Below the pieces are notes generated by a model that was not told the DNA's origin, searched no databases, and saw nothing but the letters and a program-made list of their open reading frames with translations. 64,000 bases of DNA. It comes from Mugil cephalus (lineage: Eukaryota > Chordata > Actinopteri > Mugiliformes > Mugilidae). This document shows, piece by piece, positions 1 through 10,678 of this stretch. Position numbers and translations under genes: made by a program. The DNA is taken from the NCBI RefSeq assembly GCF_022458985.1, contig NC_061774.1, positions 12,204,616 to 12,268,615 of the forward strand, in the 5' to 3' direction. Each line of letters opens with the position of its first letter. Positions within the stretch are counted from its first letter, which is position 1.

Positions 1-1932
1 GGGCTGTCCGTTATCTTGCACTGCCACAATAAGGTTCTGTTTCATGCTGTCAGATTCAGAAATGTCCCGCTGTGTCCTGATCTCTCCACTGTGGAGACCA
101 ATAGTGAAAAGTCCCGGATCAGTGGATTTGACTATATGATAGGACAGCCAGGCATTCTGTCCAGAGTCTGCGTCCACCGCTATCACTTTGGACACCAGAG
201 AGCCTCCATGTGCAGCTTTGGGGACCAGCTCAGTCATGAAGGAGTTGCCCTCTGGGGCAGGGTACAGTATCTGAGGAGAGTTGTCATTCACATCTGATAT
301 GAACACACTCACAGTCACATTGCTGCTGAGTGGAGGAGATCCGTTGTCTCTGGCCATCACGTTGACTTTAAAGCTTCTGAACTGTTCATAATCAAATGAC
401 CTCACAGCGTGAATCACACCTGTGTCTCCATTAACAGATAGATAGGAGGACACTGGTGCACCGTTCACCTCACCAGCTAACAGAGAATAAATCACTGTAC
501 CGTTTTGTCTCCAGTCGGGGTCTCGAGCAGTAACGGAACATAATGTGGAGCCAGGTTTGTTATTTTCACTCACATATGCGCTGTAGGGCTGTTCCTCAAA
601 CACTGGTGGGTTGTCATTGATGTCAGCTACAGATAACTCAACAGTTTTAGAGGAGGACAGAGGTGGAGAGCCCTCGTCAGTGGCAGTGATTGTAATGTTG
701 TATTCAGACACTAGTTCACGGTCCAGTTGTCCTGTGGTCACCAGAGAATAATAGTTTTTGATAGAGGGCACCAACTTAAAAGGGACATTTTGCTGAATAA
801 AGCAGCGGACCCGTCGATTATTCTCCGAGTCTCTGTCCTGTACGTTAATGATTCCCACCTCTGTGCCAGGTGACACATTCTCAGGTATGGGGTTAGACAG
901 AGATTTCAGATTAATTACAGGGGCATTGTCATTCACATCAGTGACAGAAATGATTACCTTAGCATAAGATGATAGCCCCAACCCATCTTTTGCTTTAACT
1001 CGTATATCAAATGATGTTGTAGCTTCATAGTCAACAGGGCCAGTTACTCTTAAGTCCCCTGATTTACGGTCAATACTGAATATCTTCTTCACGTCGTCAG
1101 TGACAAGTCCAAAGTCATAGGTCACATCTCCGTTCAGTCCCTCATCTGCGTCAGATGCGCTCACTGTGACCACTACAGTGTCTAAAGGAGAGTTTTCAGG
1201 CAGACTGGCTTTATAAACGACCTGGCTGAACACCGGGGCGTTATCATTAGCATCCAGTACAGTTACATGAATGACTACAGTACCTGATCTCTGAGGGGAT
1301 CCACCATCTAGAGCTGTGAGAACCAAATTCATTTCCTGTCGTTTTTCTCGATCGAGCTCTTTATCAAGAACCAACTCTATTGTATTTCCATCAACAGCCA
1401 AAATAAAATTCTCATTCTGCTTAAGGCTGTATTGCTGAACTGAATTTTGCCCTACATCCGCATCGTGCGCCTCCTCTATCACAAAACGAGCTCCCCTGTC
1501 TGCCGACTCCCGAATTTCTAAATGTATCAGTTCTTCGTTGAAATGTGGGGAGTTGTCGTTAATATCTTGAATGTGAAGACTAAAGCGGTGCAGCTCGAGA
1601 GGATTCTCCAACACAAGCTCATGTTTCAGGACACACGAAGCCTTTTCGCCACAAAGCCCTTCTCGGTCAATCCTCTCGGCAACAATGAGCTCTCCGCTGT
1701 TCGGGTTTATGTCACAGTAACGTGTGTCAGTCCCGTCGGTGTCAATACGGGCTCTTCTGCTGGACATCACACCCGTCTGCAGCCCGAGATCCTTGGCTAT
1801 ATTCCCAATAACCGATCCTCGTTTCATCTCCTCCGGAAAAGAATAGCTCGTGTCTCCATATGCGGCGTGAAGCCACAAAAGGAACAAATAAAAAACGTGC
1901 GTTTTAACAGAGACTATTTTCGAATCCATCAT
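1..1932 (-). CDS. pcdhg-like: V1: clustered protocadherin variable exon, type I (3' end beyond window)
   Basis: This is a calcium-dependent homophilic adhesion receptor of neurons, acting at the cell surface. The reading frame is open from the ATG at 1932 to the left window edge (644 codons), so EC1-EC5 and part of EC6 are visible and the transmembrane and cytoplasmic parts lie outside. Two ATGs stand in tandem (1932 and 1929), followed by a hydrophobic signal peptide ending near HAAYG. EC1 has the family hallmark [18 protein letters not shown], and DxNDN calcium motifs separate the EC repeats. It aligns without net indels to V2 at a constant offset of 5108 bp from EC1 onward. Its promoter element (2092-2120) is the closest to a CTCF core in the window. 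The last visible residues read VQDNGQP where most paralogues have VKDNGQP. The family is certain; the gamma assignment is inferred. Confidence 0.9.
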   Translation of the reverse strand, partial: MMDSKIVSVKTHVFYLFLLWLHAAYGDTSYSFPEEMKRGSVIGNIAKDLGLQTGVMSSRRARIDTDGTDTRYCDINPNSGELIVAERIDREGLCGEKASCVLKHELVLENPLELHRFSLHIQDINDNSPHFNEELIHLEIRESADRGARFVIEEAHDADVGQNSVQQYSLKQNENFILAVDGNTIELVLDKELDREKRQEMNLVLTALDGGSPQRSGTVVIHVTVLDANDNAPVFSQVVYKASLPENSPLDTVVVTVSASDADEGLNGDVTYDFGLVTDDVKKIFSIDRKSGDLRVTGPVDYEATTSFDIRVKAKDGLGLSSYAKVIISVTDVNDNAPVINLKSLSNPIPENVSPGTEVGIINVQDRDSENNRRVRCFIQQNVPFKLVPSIKNYYSLVTTGQLDRELVSEYNITITATDEGSPPLSSSKTVELSVADINDNPPVFEEQPYSAYVSENNKPGSTLCSVTARDPDWRQNGTVIYSLLAGEVNGAPVSSYLSVNGDTGVIHAVRSFDYEQFRSFKVNVMARDNGSPPLSSNVTVSVFISDVNDNSPQILYPAPEGNSFMTELVPKAAHGGSLVSKVIAVDADSGQNAWLSYHIVKSTDPGLFTIGLHSGEIRTQRDISESDSMKQNLIVAVQDNGQP

Positions 1933-4658
1933 CGACGACGTGTTACAAACAGGTTGAAGAATAGAGAGAAAAATACACACAGCCTACATAACACGAAGAG
2001 CAACTGGAATTCTGGGATGGCTTTTCATCGAGACACAGCAACACAAGAATGACTGGCCTAGCCACAAAAAATAGAGGCATTCAAATATCTTAAGGCTAGT
2101 GTACAGCGCCACCGTGAGTTAAGTTAAACAAAACACCGACAGTAATTAAAATAAAAATACAAACAATTCCGACAGTTCACCTTATATCTGCTTAAAACAG
2201 ACAATGCTGTAAGGTAGATTAAATATTCATCTGCACAAGTTCTATATCAAAACAGAGTTAAGTTTTACAGTTAAATGATGATCATAAAAAGTATAGTTAT
2301 GAATTTGATGTTTTCATAAGTTTTCATCAATTTATGAATAAAGTTTTACGTTTATGTAACTGTTTGTTAAATCGTATCATCCGCACGAATCCAAAGAACG
2401 AGTCATAAATTGTTACTCAGGTAGGCCTATATCCTGAGATTCTCTGAAGTAACTAACTGATTCTAGTTTCTGTAACCTTTTTTATGTATTTATTATTTTT
2501 ATTTATTTATTAAAATATATATATACCACTCTCTGGATGTAAAGTCAACTTCCTTCTGTCAGTCGTCTCACTTGTCTTACAATAAATGTTCAGCCTCTCA
2601 TACTGGTATGCCAAGGCCTGTGTGGTAGTTTGCACATAGGTAATGATTCGTCTTACATTTCTGTTCTAACAAACAGCAGTCACTTTTTGATAATGGTTAC
2701 AATTATAATTACAGTCTGAGAATAAATATGTGTTTCTTTTGCGACTCAGATTTTTTTGTTTTTTTGTTTTTTTTTGTTTATTCGTTTTAAAAATATTCTG
2801 CTATTCTGCTTGGGGTGCCGCATCTTCTGATTAATTTTATTTATTTTTTAAGGAAAAACATTTGCAGATTCTCTTACTTATATATTTTTAGCAAATGTCA
2901 AGATACATGATCAGCTTTTTGTAACAAAGTCAAGTTTGGCACACTACTCCTACATTAAAGAACTCATCCTCAGCTTACGGTTTGTAGAAACCAAACTGTT
3001 AGATTCAAAGAAAGAACCCACACATGTCTAGATGCCAAGAGCAGAGTCGGAGAACCTCGTGTTTAAAAAAGAAAAAAGAAAAGAAAAAAAAGATGCAGAC
3101 AAATGTAGTGCTGTTTTTTGATTCTTGTTGCAGAGAAAAAGCCACAACCCCATTATGGCCCCTTGTAGGTTTACTACCAGAAACATACTGTATATGACAC
3201 TGGAGATCAACAAATACTACGATGAATTAAAGTGATTAAAACATCTTATAAGAACACTTAAGGTTGAACTAAACCTGTACTCCAGAATTGTACTACCATC
3301 ATGCCAGTAGAGATAAATGATTCAGATGTTGGTCAAGGATTATCAACAAGACAACAACAGATGCATTTGGTGAAGCACTTACAAAATGGGGAATTCAAAT
3401 AACCATAAAAAGCAGCAAAGAGTAGTGTTATGTAGCAAAGACTAATCACTTTAAACCAAATCAGTCCATTAAACAGTATCAGAGCAGCCACTGCTGACAT
3501 CACTTACCAGAAACACTATTTGAATAACTTTGTTTCACCATGACATACAGGCTACTTGTATGAAACAGAATTCACAGTAATCAAGGTTAAGATTATTTTG
3601 TCAAGTAACAGCCTGAGAATAATGTTTTAATGTTCTACAGCACAAGACCGAGCATTGGCCTTCACAGTGGAAACATCTGACTGGATAAAAGTGCACAAAC
3701 GTATGAATCGTAAAGGTATGAGTGAAACATAAGTGATTAAGTTATCACTGATATCACAGCAGTCATATTCTTATGACAGCTGATTTATTTATTTTTCTTT
3801 TCTATTTTATTTACAGTCGCAATAATCAGACTAGAAAGCAATAAAAGGCAACAGATCTCAAACAAAAGCATAACTAATTTTAAACCCTTGTTAATAAAAT
3901 GTAGTTTGCTTGATTTGAATATAAAGATCTAGAAAAATAAATAAAAAATTACCCTAAGAATCCGAGTGGACAAATCTAAAATATACATGTAAATATAACA
4001 GTGCCACACTTCTGTCCAAAGCTGCATACACAGGATGTACTGGATATTATACACCACTGTATCAAGAAGAAATTAAGAAAGTGTCACACATATCAGTTTA
4101 AAGATCCAAAATTGGCAAAAGCAATTCAAGTGTGTGAAGGCTCTTATAAATGTGCAAGAATTGAATAAGAATGATGTAAATTATAAGCCATGATCAACGA
4201 GATTCTTTATATTTTGTCGATAATACCAAAGGAATCTTCAAACATATAAAATCAGTGTCATTACATCACAGCCTCAAATTAACAATTTGTTTCGTGCACT
4301 TAAAGGTGACAAAGAAAGCTCACTCAACCATGTCCACAGTTTAACAATCAACTCCAACAAAATTAAAGAAAATAAAAAATGTATATATATGTAACTTGCC
4401 TTATAGAATATGTACAAGTTAAAGTCAAAGAGATTCAGGCATAGTGTATATATAAAGCTATACACTAAAAAAAATGATATGGAGAAATTAAAAAGAAACC
4501 GAAAGAGAAAAGAAATTTTGAGTTATGCATCAGTTGATTGAAAATGGAAGAGATGATGCAAACCACCTAAACCCTTAATGCATTGCACATTGCAAAACCA
4601 CAAACGAAAGTTAAGAAAAAGTAAGTCTATTGTTAATTTAAACTTCAATTCTATTTAC
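1933..4658. other. Spacer between V1 and V2
   Basis: This AT-rich, non-coding stretch is intronic or intergenic within the cluster. It holds the V1 promoter element at 2092-2120, poly-T and A/G-rich tracts (about 2747-2777 and 3065-3092), and nothing else that I recognise. The few short open frames here have no family features. Confidence 0.7.
2092..2120 (-). promoter_or_regulatory. CSE/CTCF-like promoter element of V1
   Basis: On the minus strand the core reads GGTGGCGCTGTACACT, 160 bp upstream of the V1 ATG. It contains the CGCT tetranucleotide typical of the conserved sequence element of clustered protocadherin promoters and matches the GGCGCT part of the CTCF consensus. Of all copies in the window it is the nearest to consensus. 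CTCF binding is inferred. Confidence 0.75.
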
Positions 4659-7034
4659 CTCTGAACACGGTTCCAGTTCTCCAAATACTTCAGCAAAGTC
4701 TGATGGGCTTTTCCTCAGAGTCTGGTCAGCAGGCAGCGTGTTGTCATTGTAAGATGTCACAAACTTAAAGTCACTTGTTCTTGAACCTGTTGTCAGGTAG
4801 GCGTCATAATTGTAAGCGCTGCGTAAAGTTCCTGTACCATCAACATCTGCGTAGTTAGGAGGGAGATAAGCGCTGGGGATGGCAACTGCTCCATCAAACA
4901 ACAGTCTGGGCTTTCTCCTGCGACAAAACCTCACACCCAGGATGATGATGATGAAGGTCAGAAAGAAGGTGGACACAGACACCAGAGCAATGATCAGATA
5001 AGACGTCAGTTTGGAATTCTTCTCATCATAAGAAATGTCCTTCAGTTCTGGCACCTCAGCCAAGTTATCAGAAATAAGTAAATACATGGAACAGGTGGCA
5101 GAGAGAGAGGGCTGTCCGTTATCTTTCACTGCCACAATAAGGTTCTGTTTCATGCTGTCAGATTCAGAAATGTCCCGCTGTGTCCTGATCTCTCCACTGT
5201 GGACACCAATAGTGAAAAGCCCAGGATCAGTGGATTTGACTATATGATAGGACAGCCAGGCATTCTGTCCAGAGTCTGCATCCACCGCTATCACTTTGGA
5301 CACCAGAGAGCCTCCATTTGCGGCTTTGGGGACCAGCTCAGTCATAAAAGAGTTTCCTTCTGGGGCAGGGTACAGTATCTGAGGAGAATTGTCATTCACA
5401 TCTGATATGAACACACTCACAGTCACATTGCTGCTGAGTGGAGGAGAACCATTGTCTCTGGCCATAACGTTGACTTTAAAGCTTCTGAACTGTTCATAAT
5501 CAAATGACCTCACAGTGTGGATCACCCCTGTGTCTCCATTAACAGATAGATAGGAGGACACTGGTGCACCGTTCACCTCACCAGCTAACAGAGAATAAAT
5601 CACTGTACCATTTTGTCTCCAGTCAGGGTCTCGAGCAGTAACAGAACATAAAGTGGAGCCAGGTTTGTTATTTTCACTCACATATGCACTGTAGGACTGT
5701 TCCTCAAATACAGGTGGGTTATCATTGATGTCCGCTACAGATAACTCAACAGTTTTAGAGGAGGACAGAGGTGGATAGCCCTCGTCAGTGGCAGTGATTG
5801 TAATGTTGTATTCAGACACTAGTTCACGGTCCAGATGTCCTGTGGTCACCAGAGAATAATAGTTTTTGATAGAAGGAACCAACTTAAAGGGGACATTTTG
5901 CTGAATAAAGCAGCGGACCTGTCGGTTCTTCTCCGAGTCTCTGTCCTGTACATTAATTATTCCCACCTCTGTGCCAGGTGACACATTCTCAGGTATGGGG
6001 TTAGACAGAGATTTCAGATTAATTACAGGGGCATTGTCATTCACATCAGTGACAGAAATGATTACCTTAGCATAAGATGACAGCCCCAACCCATCTTTTG
6101 CTTTAACTCGTATATCAAATGAAGTTGTAGCTTCATAGTCAACAGGGCCAGTTACTCTTAAGTCCCCTGATTTACGGTCAATACTGAATATCTCCATCAC
6201 GTCGTCAGTGACAAGTCCAAAGTCATAGGTCACATCTCCGTTCAGTCCCTCATCTGCGTCAGATGCGCTCACTGTGACCACTACGGTGTCTAAAGGAGAG
6301 TTTTCAGGCAGACTGACTTTATAAACGACCTGGCTGAACACTGGGGCGTTATCATTAGCATCCAGTACAGTAACATGTATGACTACAGTACCCGATCTCT
6401 GAGGGGATCCACCATCTAGAGCTGTGAGAACCAAATTAATTTCCTGTCGCTTTTCCCGATCGAGCTCTTTATCAAGAACCAACTCTATTGTATTTCCATC
6501 AACAGCCAAAATAAAATTCTCATTCTGCTTAAGGCTGTATTGCTGAACTGAATTTTGCCCTACATCCGCATCGTGCGCCTCCTCTATCACAAAACGAGCT
6601 CCCCTGTCTGCCGACTCTTGAATTTCTAATTCCATCGAGTCGTCTTTAAACCGTGGGGAGTTGTCGTTAATATCTTGAATGTGAAGACTAAAGCGGTGCA
6701 GCTCGAGAGGATTCTCCAACACAAGCTCATGTTTCAGGACACACGAAGCCTTTTCGCCACAAAGCCCTTCTCGGTCAATCCTCTCGGCAACAATGAGCTC
6801 TCCGCTGTTCGGGTTTATGTCACAGTAACGTTTATCAGTCCCGTCGGTGTCAATGCGGGCTCTTCTGCGTGACATCTCACCCGTCTGTAGTCCGAGATCC
6901 TTGGCTATGTTCCCAATAACCGATCCTCGTTTCATTTCCTCCGGCAAAGAATAGCTCGTGTCTCCATATGCGGAATGCAACAAAATGAGTAAATAGATGC
7001 TGCACGACTGAAATTGGATGATTTTTGAATGCAT
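4659..7034 (-). CDS. pcdhg-like: V2: clustered protocadherin variable exon, type I
   Basis: The exon codes for 792 residues from the ATG at 7034 to the splice donor (TCAGAG|GTAAAT; last exon base 4659), in phase 0. Residues 1-24 form a signal peptide ending AYG. EC1 is about 25-125, EC2 to 229, EC3 to 334, EC4 to 439, EC5 to 549 and EC6 to about 670, each bounded by DINDN, DANDN or DVNDN calcium motifs at 121, 225, 330, 435 and 545. A transmembrane helix lies at about 680-701, then CRRRKPRLL and an 89-residue variable cytoplasmic segment. That segment ends GELEPCSE, unlike the GDCDSSPE ending of most exons. The open frame past the donor is only intron. In the family EC1-EC4 give trans specificity and EC6 helps cis pairing. 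The exon looks intact. Confidence 0.95.
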
Positions 7035-7189
7035 CGCCAGTTATGAATCTCTAATACGTTAAAGAAAAAAACACACTTTCAATACGTATCACTAATTGCA
7101 AGAGCAACTCACGCGAATGTGCCTACATAAAAGAGGGTCATGGGCGTGTAAACCCTCGAGTCCACAAAGGATTGAGGAGTTAAACATTT

Positions 7190-7218
7190 AAGGCTGGTGT
7201 ATAGCGACACCGTGAGTT
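7190..7218 (-). promoter_or_regulatory. CSE/CTCF-like promoter element of V2
   Basis: The minus-strand core is GGTGTCGCTATACACC, 156 bp upstream of the V2 ATG. It keeps the CGCT tetranucleotide. A GGGCGTG (minus CACGCCC) box lies between it and the start codon at about 7142-7148. Confidence 0.75.
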
Positions 7219-8202
7219 AAGTTGAACAATAACACTGATTCTTAAATATATCTACACGTATGCTTAAACTGTATTTAACCTACATATACCTTTACAGTAT
7301 ACAAGTGAATTCACTCTTCTATTTACAACATTTGTAACTGCAGTTACAAGAGACCAATAAAAATACTACAGCGTTCACTTGAACTTCACAGTTTCACAAA
7401 CAATATACATATTTTAAAGCCAGAGCTTATGCAGATAGGCAGCATACGCTGAAAGCTTTTCTAACCCTAACGGTTTAAATAATATATACATTTTAGAAAA
7501 CATTTTATTCAAATAATATGCAATAAATTATTCTGACATTACTGTAATGCGTCAATCAGGTTAACGCACAAATGGCTTTGGTCACCATGAACATGATGTC
7601 TACATCTTGTTTTGTTTTGCTCAGAGGTGTATTATACTGAATGTGCTGTTGTTTATGTTAAACTGCAGCATAAATGTTCTGGAAAGGCAAAACTGCAGAT
7701 GGCCATCATTGCTACATTTACCCAAGTTTCTGCAAATTTGTGTAACATCAGACCATAGTCACCTTTGTCGTCACACTGTTTACATTCAGTACGATTAACA
7801 TTATTTCAGTGGGGTCAAGATATCTCTTTCAGAATGGTTCTGCCTTTATCGCGCCATGTATTAGTGAGATTATTAGGGTTTAGCTTTAAGTGTTATCATT
7901 GTTTGCAATCTTTTCTCAAATGCTAATACAAAATCAGGATATATGTGGTGTCACACTCCTATTACGACCAATTTGTGTATTGTGACACTGTCAGCATTGA
8001 AAATTGATGCTTTACGTTAGATATTCACTTTACATTCAATAACAAACTTTTGTGAAAACTCTGTACAAGTTTCAGAATAGGATATATGCTTTAGGCTAAG
8101 AAGCTTGCTTACATTCTGAGGTGAAACAACTTCAGTCATCACTGCCTCTTAAGAAAACAAACAGCAAGGGGATTCTCAGTAGGTAGAAAAGATTGTACAT
8201 GA

Positions 8203-8290
8203 ACCGAGCGAATGGGTAGATGTGTCTGTGACTGTAAAGCGCTTTCAGTACCAATAGAAAGGCGCTACATAAAAACAAGACCATTTACTA
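8203..8290. repeat. Probable teleost interspersed repeat fragment
   Basis: The stretch with GTAAAGCGCTTT followed by AGAAAGGCGCTACATAAA resembles the end of a repeat that I have seen often in fish genomes. I cannot assign a family from memory. A RepeatMasker search with a teleost library would decide it. Confidence 0.45.
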
Positions 8291-8873
8291 ATATAAGGAA
8301 ATATTCAAAGAAAGAAGTACATAAAAAGCAAGCTCACAGAATACTAAACTGCCACCAGTTTACCAAAATCGGACTAATTTATAATGACTCTAGTTATTTA
8401 ATCGCAAACCATACATGGTGAAAAGCCAATTGAACCCACTTTAGCAACTGCAGTTCATTTATCATGAATAAAAATGAATGTTTCTAAAATAACTTAAGAA
8501 AGATTCGGGATCAGTCAGGGAGGAAATATCCCCTTCAACAGACAGTTGATTTGAATTTGAATGTTACAAAGGGCTTTCATATTAAACTCAGAGGCTTCCT
8601 CATGTGACCATTATCAGAGCATGATGCCTTCAACTTCCTGATTAACGTGAATACTAGTAACACTTTGAAATGTACTGATATATGTGTCAGGACCTTTGTC
8701 ATTAGGGCAAACACAAACCCTAGCCCACAGACATGAATAATAAAAAACAAACAAACAAAAAAAAAAACTTTTGCAAAACTTTAAATGTGACTGTATGGTA
8801 AGATACTTCCTACCTAAGATTTAGGACTGTAAACTAGTTGAATGAAAGCGTATGCTACACGAGGTATTCACAC

Positions 8874-8941
8874 CTGCAAGGATGCCTCAAATTCTCCAAA
8901 GTCATTCACAATGTATGACAGATTTTTCTCAGTCGGGTGAG
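8874..8941 (-). pseudogene. Probable relic of a protocadherin variable-exon 3' end
   Basis: On the minus strand this short stretch aligns with the last codons and donor of V3 (10679-10745) at about 70% identity by eye. In V3's frame it reads NDFGEFEASLQ where V3 has [11 protein letters not shown], and both continue into a donor-like CAG|GT. Upstream of this tail the similarity fades quickly, and one gap is needed. I read it as the last trace of a deleted or decayed variable exon. It could also be chance similarity, since only about 68 bp align. Confidence 0.45.
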
Positions 8942-10099
8942 ACACAAATAGAGACATCTCCATTAGGTATAATTTATAATGAAAAAACATTTATTATAGA
9001 AACAAGTAAGATTTCCAACACTATAAAATACGTTCTTAAATTGTGGTCAAATCAGATCGTAATCAAACACAACCAGCTCAAACAATAGCAGCCAATTAAC
9101 CATACTACATGCTCATAAAAGGGAGTCAACTAGCTCATAACACGGTACATTCCTTCCATGGTAGAACAATCAGGTATATTTTCAGCAATGGAACTGAGAT
9201 AGGCGGTATCAAACATGTGAAATCAAACTGATAATCTATCATAGTACCACATGATAATCAGGAAGCCCGAGAGTTAATAAACAAGGTAAAACACGAGGAA
9301 ATATGACTTGTAATAAACATTTAAGATATCTAAGCACGAACAATGTAAAAGGTCACATTCAAGTAGATATGAATAATAAAAGCCTTGTTCAAATATAGTA
9401 TCAGAAATTAGCGAAAGTGTCGGGAGTGAAAATGTTTTTTTTAAAGCAAAGACGAGCTTAACAACATCAAACCAAAGTTTCTCAAACAGCAGAAATGTTT
9501 CAGTGCTCTGAAACATTATGCAGAATTGGGATCGTGTTGATCCAAAGTATCAACATGTAGATCAACAGTGACCATACCATCAGAATATCAATACAAATCC
9601 ATTTTTATTCACAACTTAATAGCCCAAAGAACCAAAAACTCCTCACTGATTGCAAAAGTAATGTCACAAGAAGATTGTCTCATAGTGTTTTCAGATGATG
9701 AAGAATATTCATCCAATTCTCAGGAGGAGAAACAAGAACATGTCCAAAAAAAAATAAAATATATCAGCTTTATGCTGGGGATCACGAAAATGTCATGTTA
9801 ACTGATTAAGCCAACATGAGTAGCAATAACAGAAGGCCGTGTGAAAGAAGACACGCAAAACATATATCAAAATTCAGTGGGATAAGGTGAGGGGAATACC
9901 AAGGATCAGGTAATGCTCTAATCCTAAAGCACATTCTATACACTCTAGCTTGCATCTTTGAGGAAAATGACTCATTCTGGAGCACAATAATAAGCTAAAA
10001 AAACAATGCTTTAAAAAACTTCTCAATGACGACAGAAAAGAATTCAAACCTACTGAACAGTCACCAGAAACTCTTTGGAACACTAAAATATCATTCTCT

Positions 10100-10178
10100 T
10101 GCCTGATGACAGCTGGGATAGGCTCCAGCAACCACTGCGACCCTAGCGACAATAAGCGGCAGTAGAAGATGAGGTGAG
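10100..10178. repeat. Old LINE-like repeat fragment
   Basis: The core AGCTGGGATAGGCTCCAGCA, followed by CCCTAGCGACAATAAGCGGC, resembles a very common fish repeat end that I associate with LINE2-type elements. Only about 80 bp are recognisable. The family assignment is from memory. Confidence 0.5.
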
Positions 10179-10678
10179 ATAAAAATGAGGCCCTAAAAAG
10201 GAGTGCCACAAGCAGTGTTTTGCAAATACCAAACAAGTTAAGACAAAAAGTAAGAGATCCATCATCACTGGAGTCCCAACAAAATTCTTATAACTGTAAA
10301 CCTTCTCTTACAGAAGATTTATGATACAACAATCACTCACAACGTTGAGAGTATGACATGGAGAATAATGCAAAATGCATTTCTTAATTAAAATACATTC
10401 TTAATTACAACAGTAGTTAACCTGTAAGAGAGAGAAGCACAATGTCTCATTTCCCTCATTAATGAGAATAAGAAAAATGTCTAAAAATGTTGCAGCATAC
10501 ACTACGGTGTGCCAGGACCATTGCCAATAGGGTGCAAACAAAGCATAAACATGAAAATATGAAGTAAAATAAAAAAATTCAAAAAAATTCAATTTCATGG
10601 CACTCACATAAAAAGTTGGCATGAAAATGTGGGATTTGGGAAAGTATTATAATTGGATTGCACACTCGCAATTCATAC

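Larger units (their letters stand above)
7035..10678. other. Spacer between V2 and V3
   Basis: This is 3.6 kb of AT-rich non-coding DNA, the longest spacer in the window. It contains the V2 promoter element (7190-7218), a fish-type interspersed repeat fragment (about 8203-8290), a probable relic of a protocadherin exon end (8874-8941) and a second old repeat fragment (about 10100-10178). Short open frames, such as 9568-9801 on the plus strand, show no recognisable domain and AT-driven composition. Confidence 0.7.

Noticed and set aside
1522..2052. A 176-codon plus-strand frame over the V1 start
   Set aside because: It is antisense to V1's EC1 and signal peptide; V1 itself is open across the whole region.
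5035..5247. A 70-codon plus-strand frame beginning [13 protein letters not shown] that recurs in every exon (also 14601, 19911, 23675, 27311, 31240, 34988, 38633, 42281, 46694, 50515, 53930, 58393, 62191)
   Set aside because: It is antisense to EC6 and the membrane region, which are nearly identical in all exons. Its conservation follows from the sense strand.
9568..9801. A 77-codon plus-strand frame in the V2-V3 spacer
   Set aside because: No recognisable domain, AT-driven composition and no partner elsewhere in the array.
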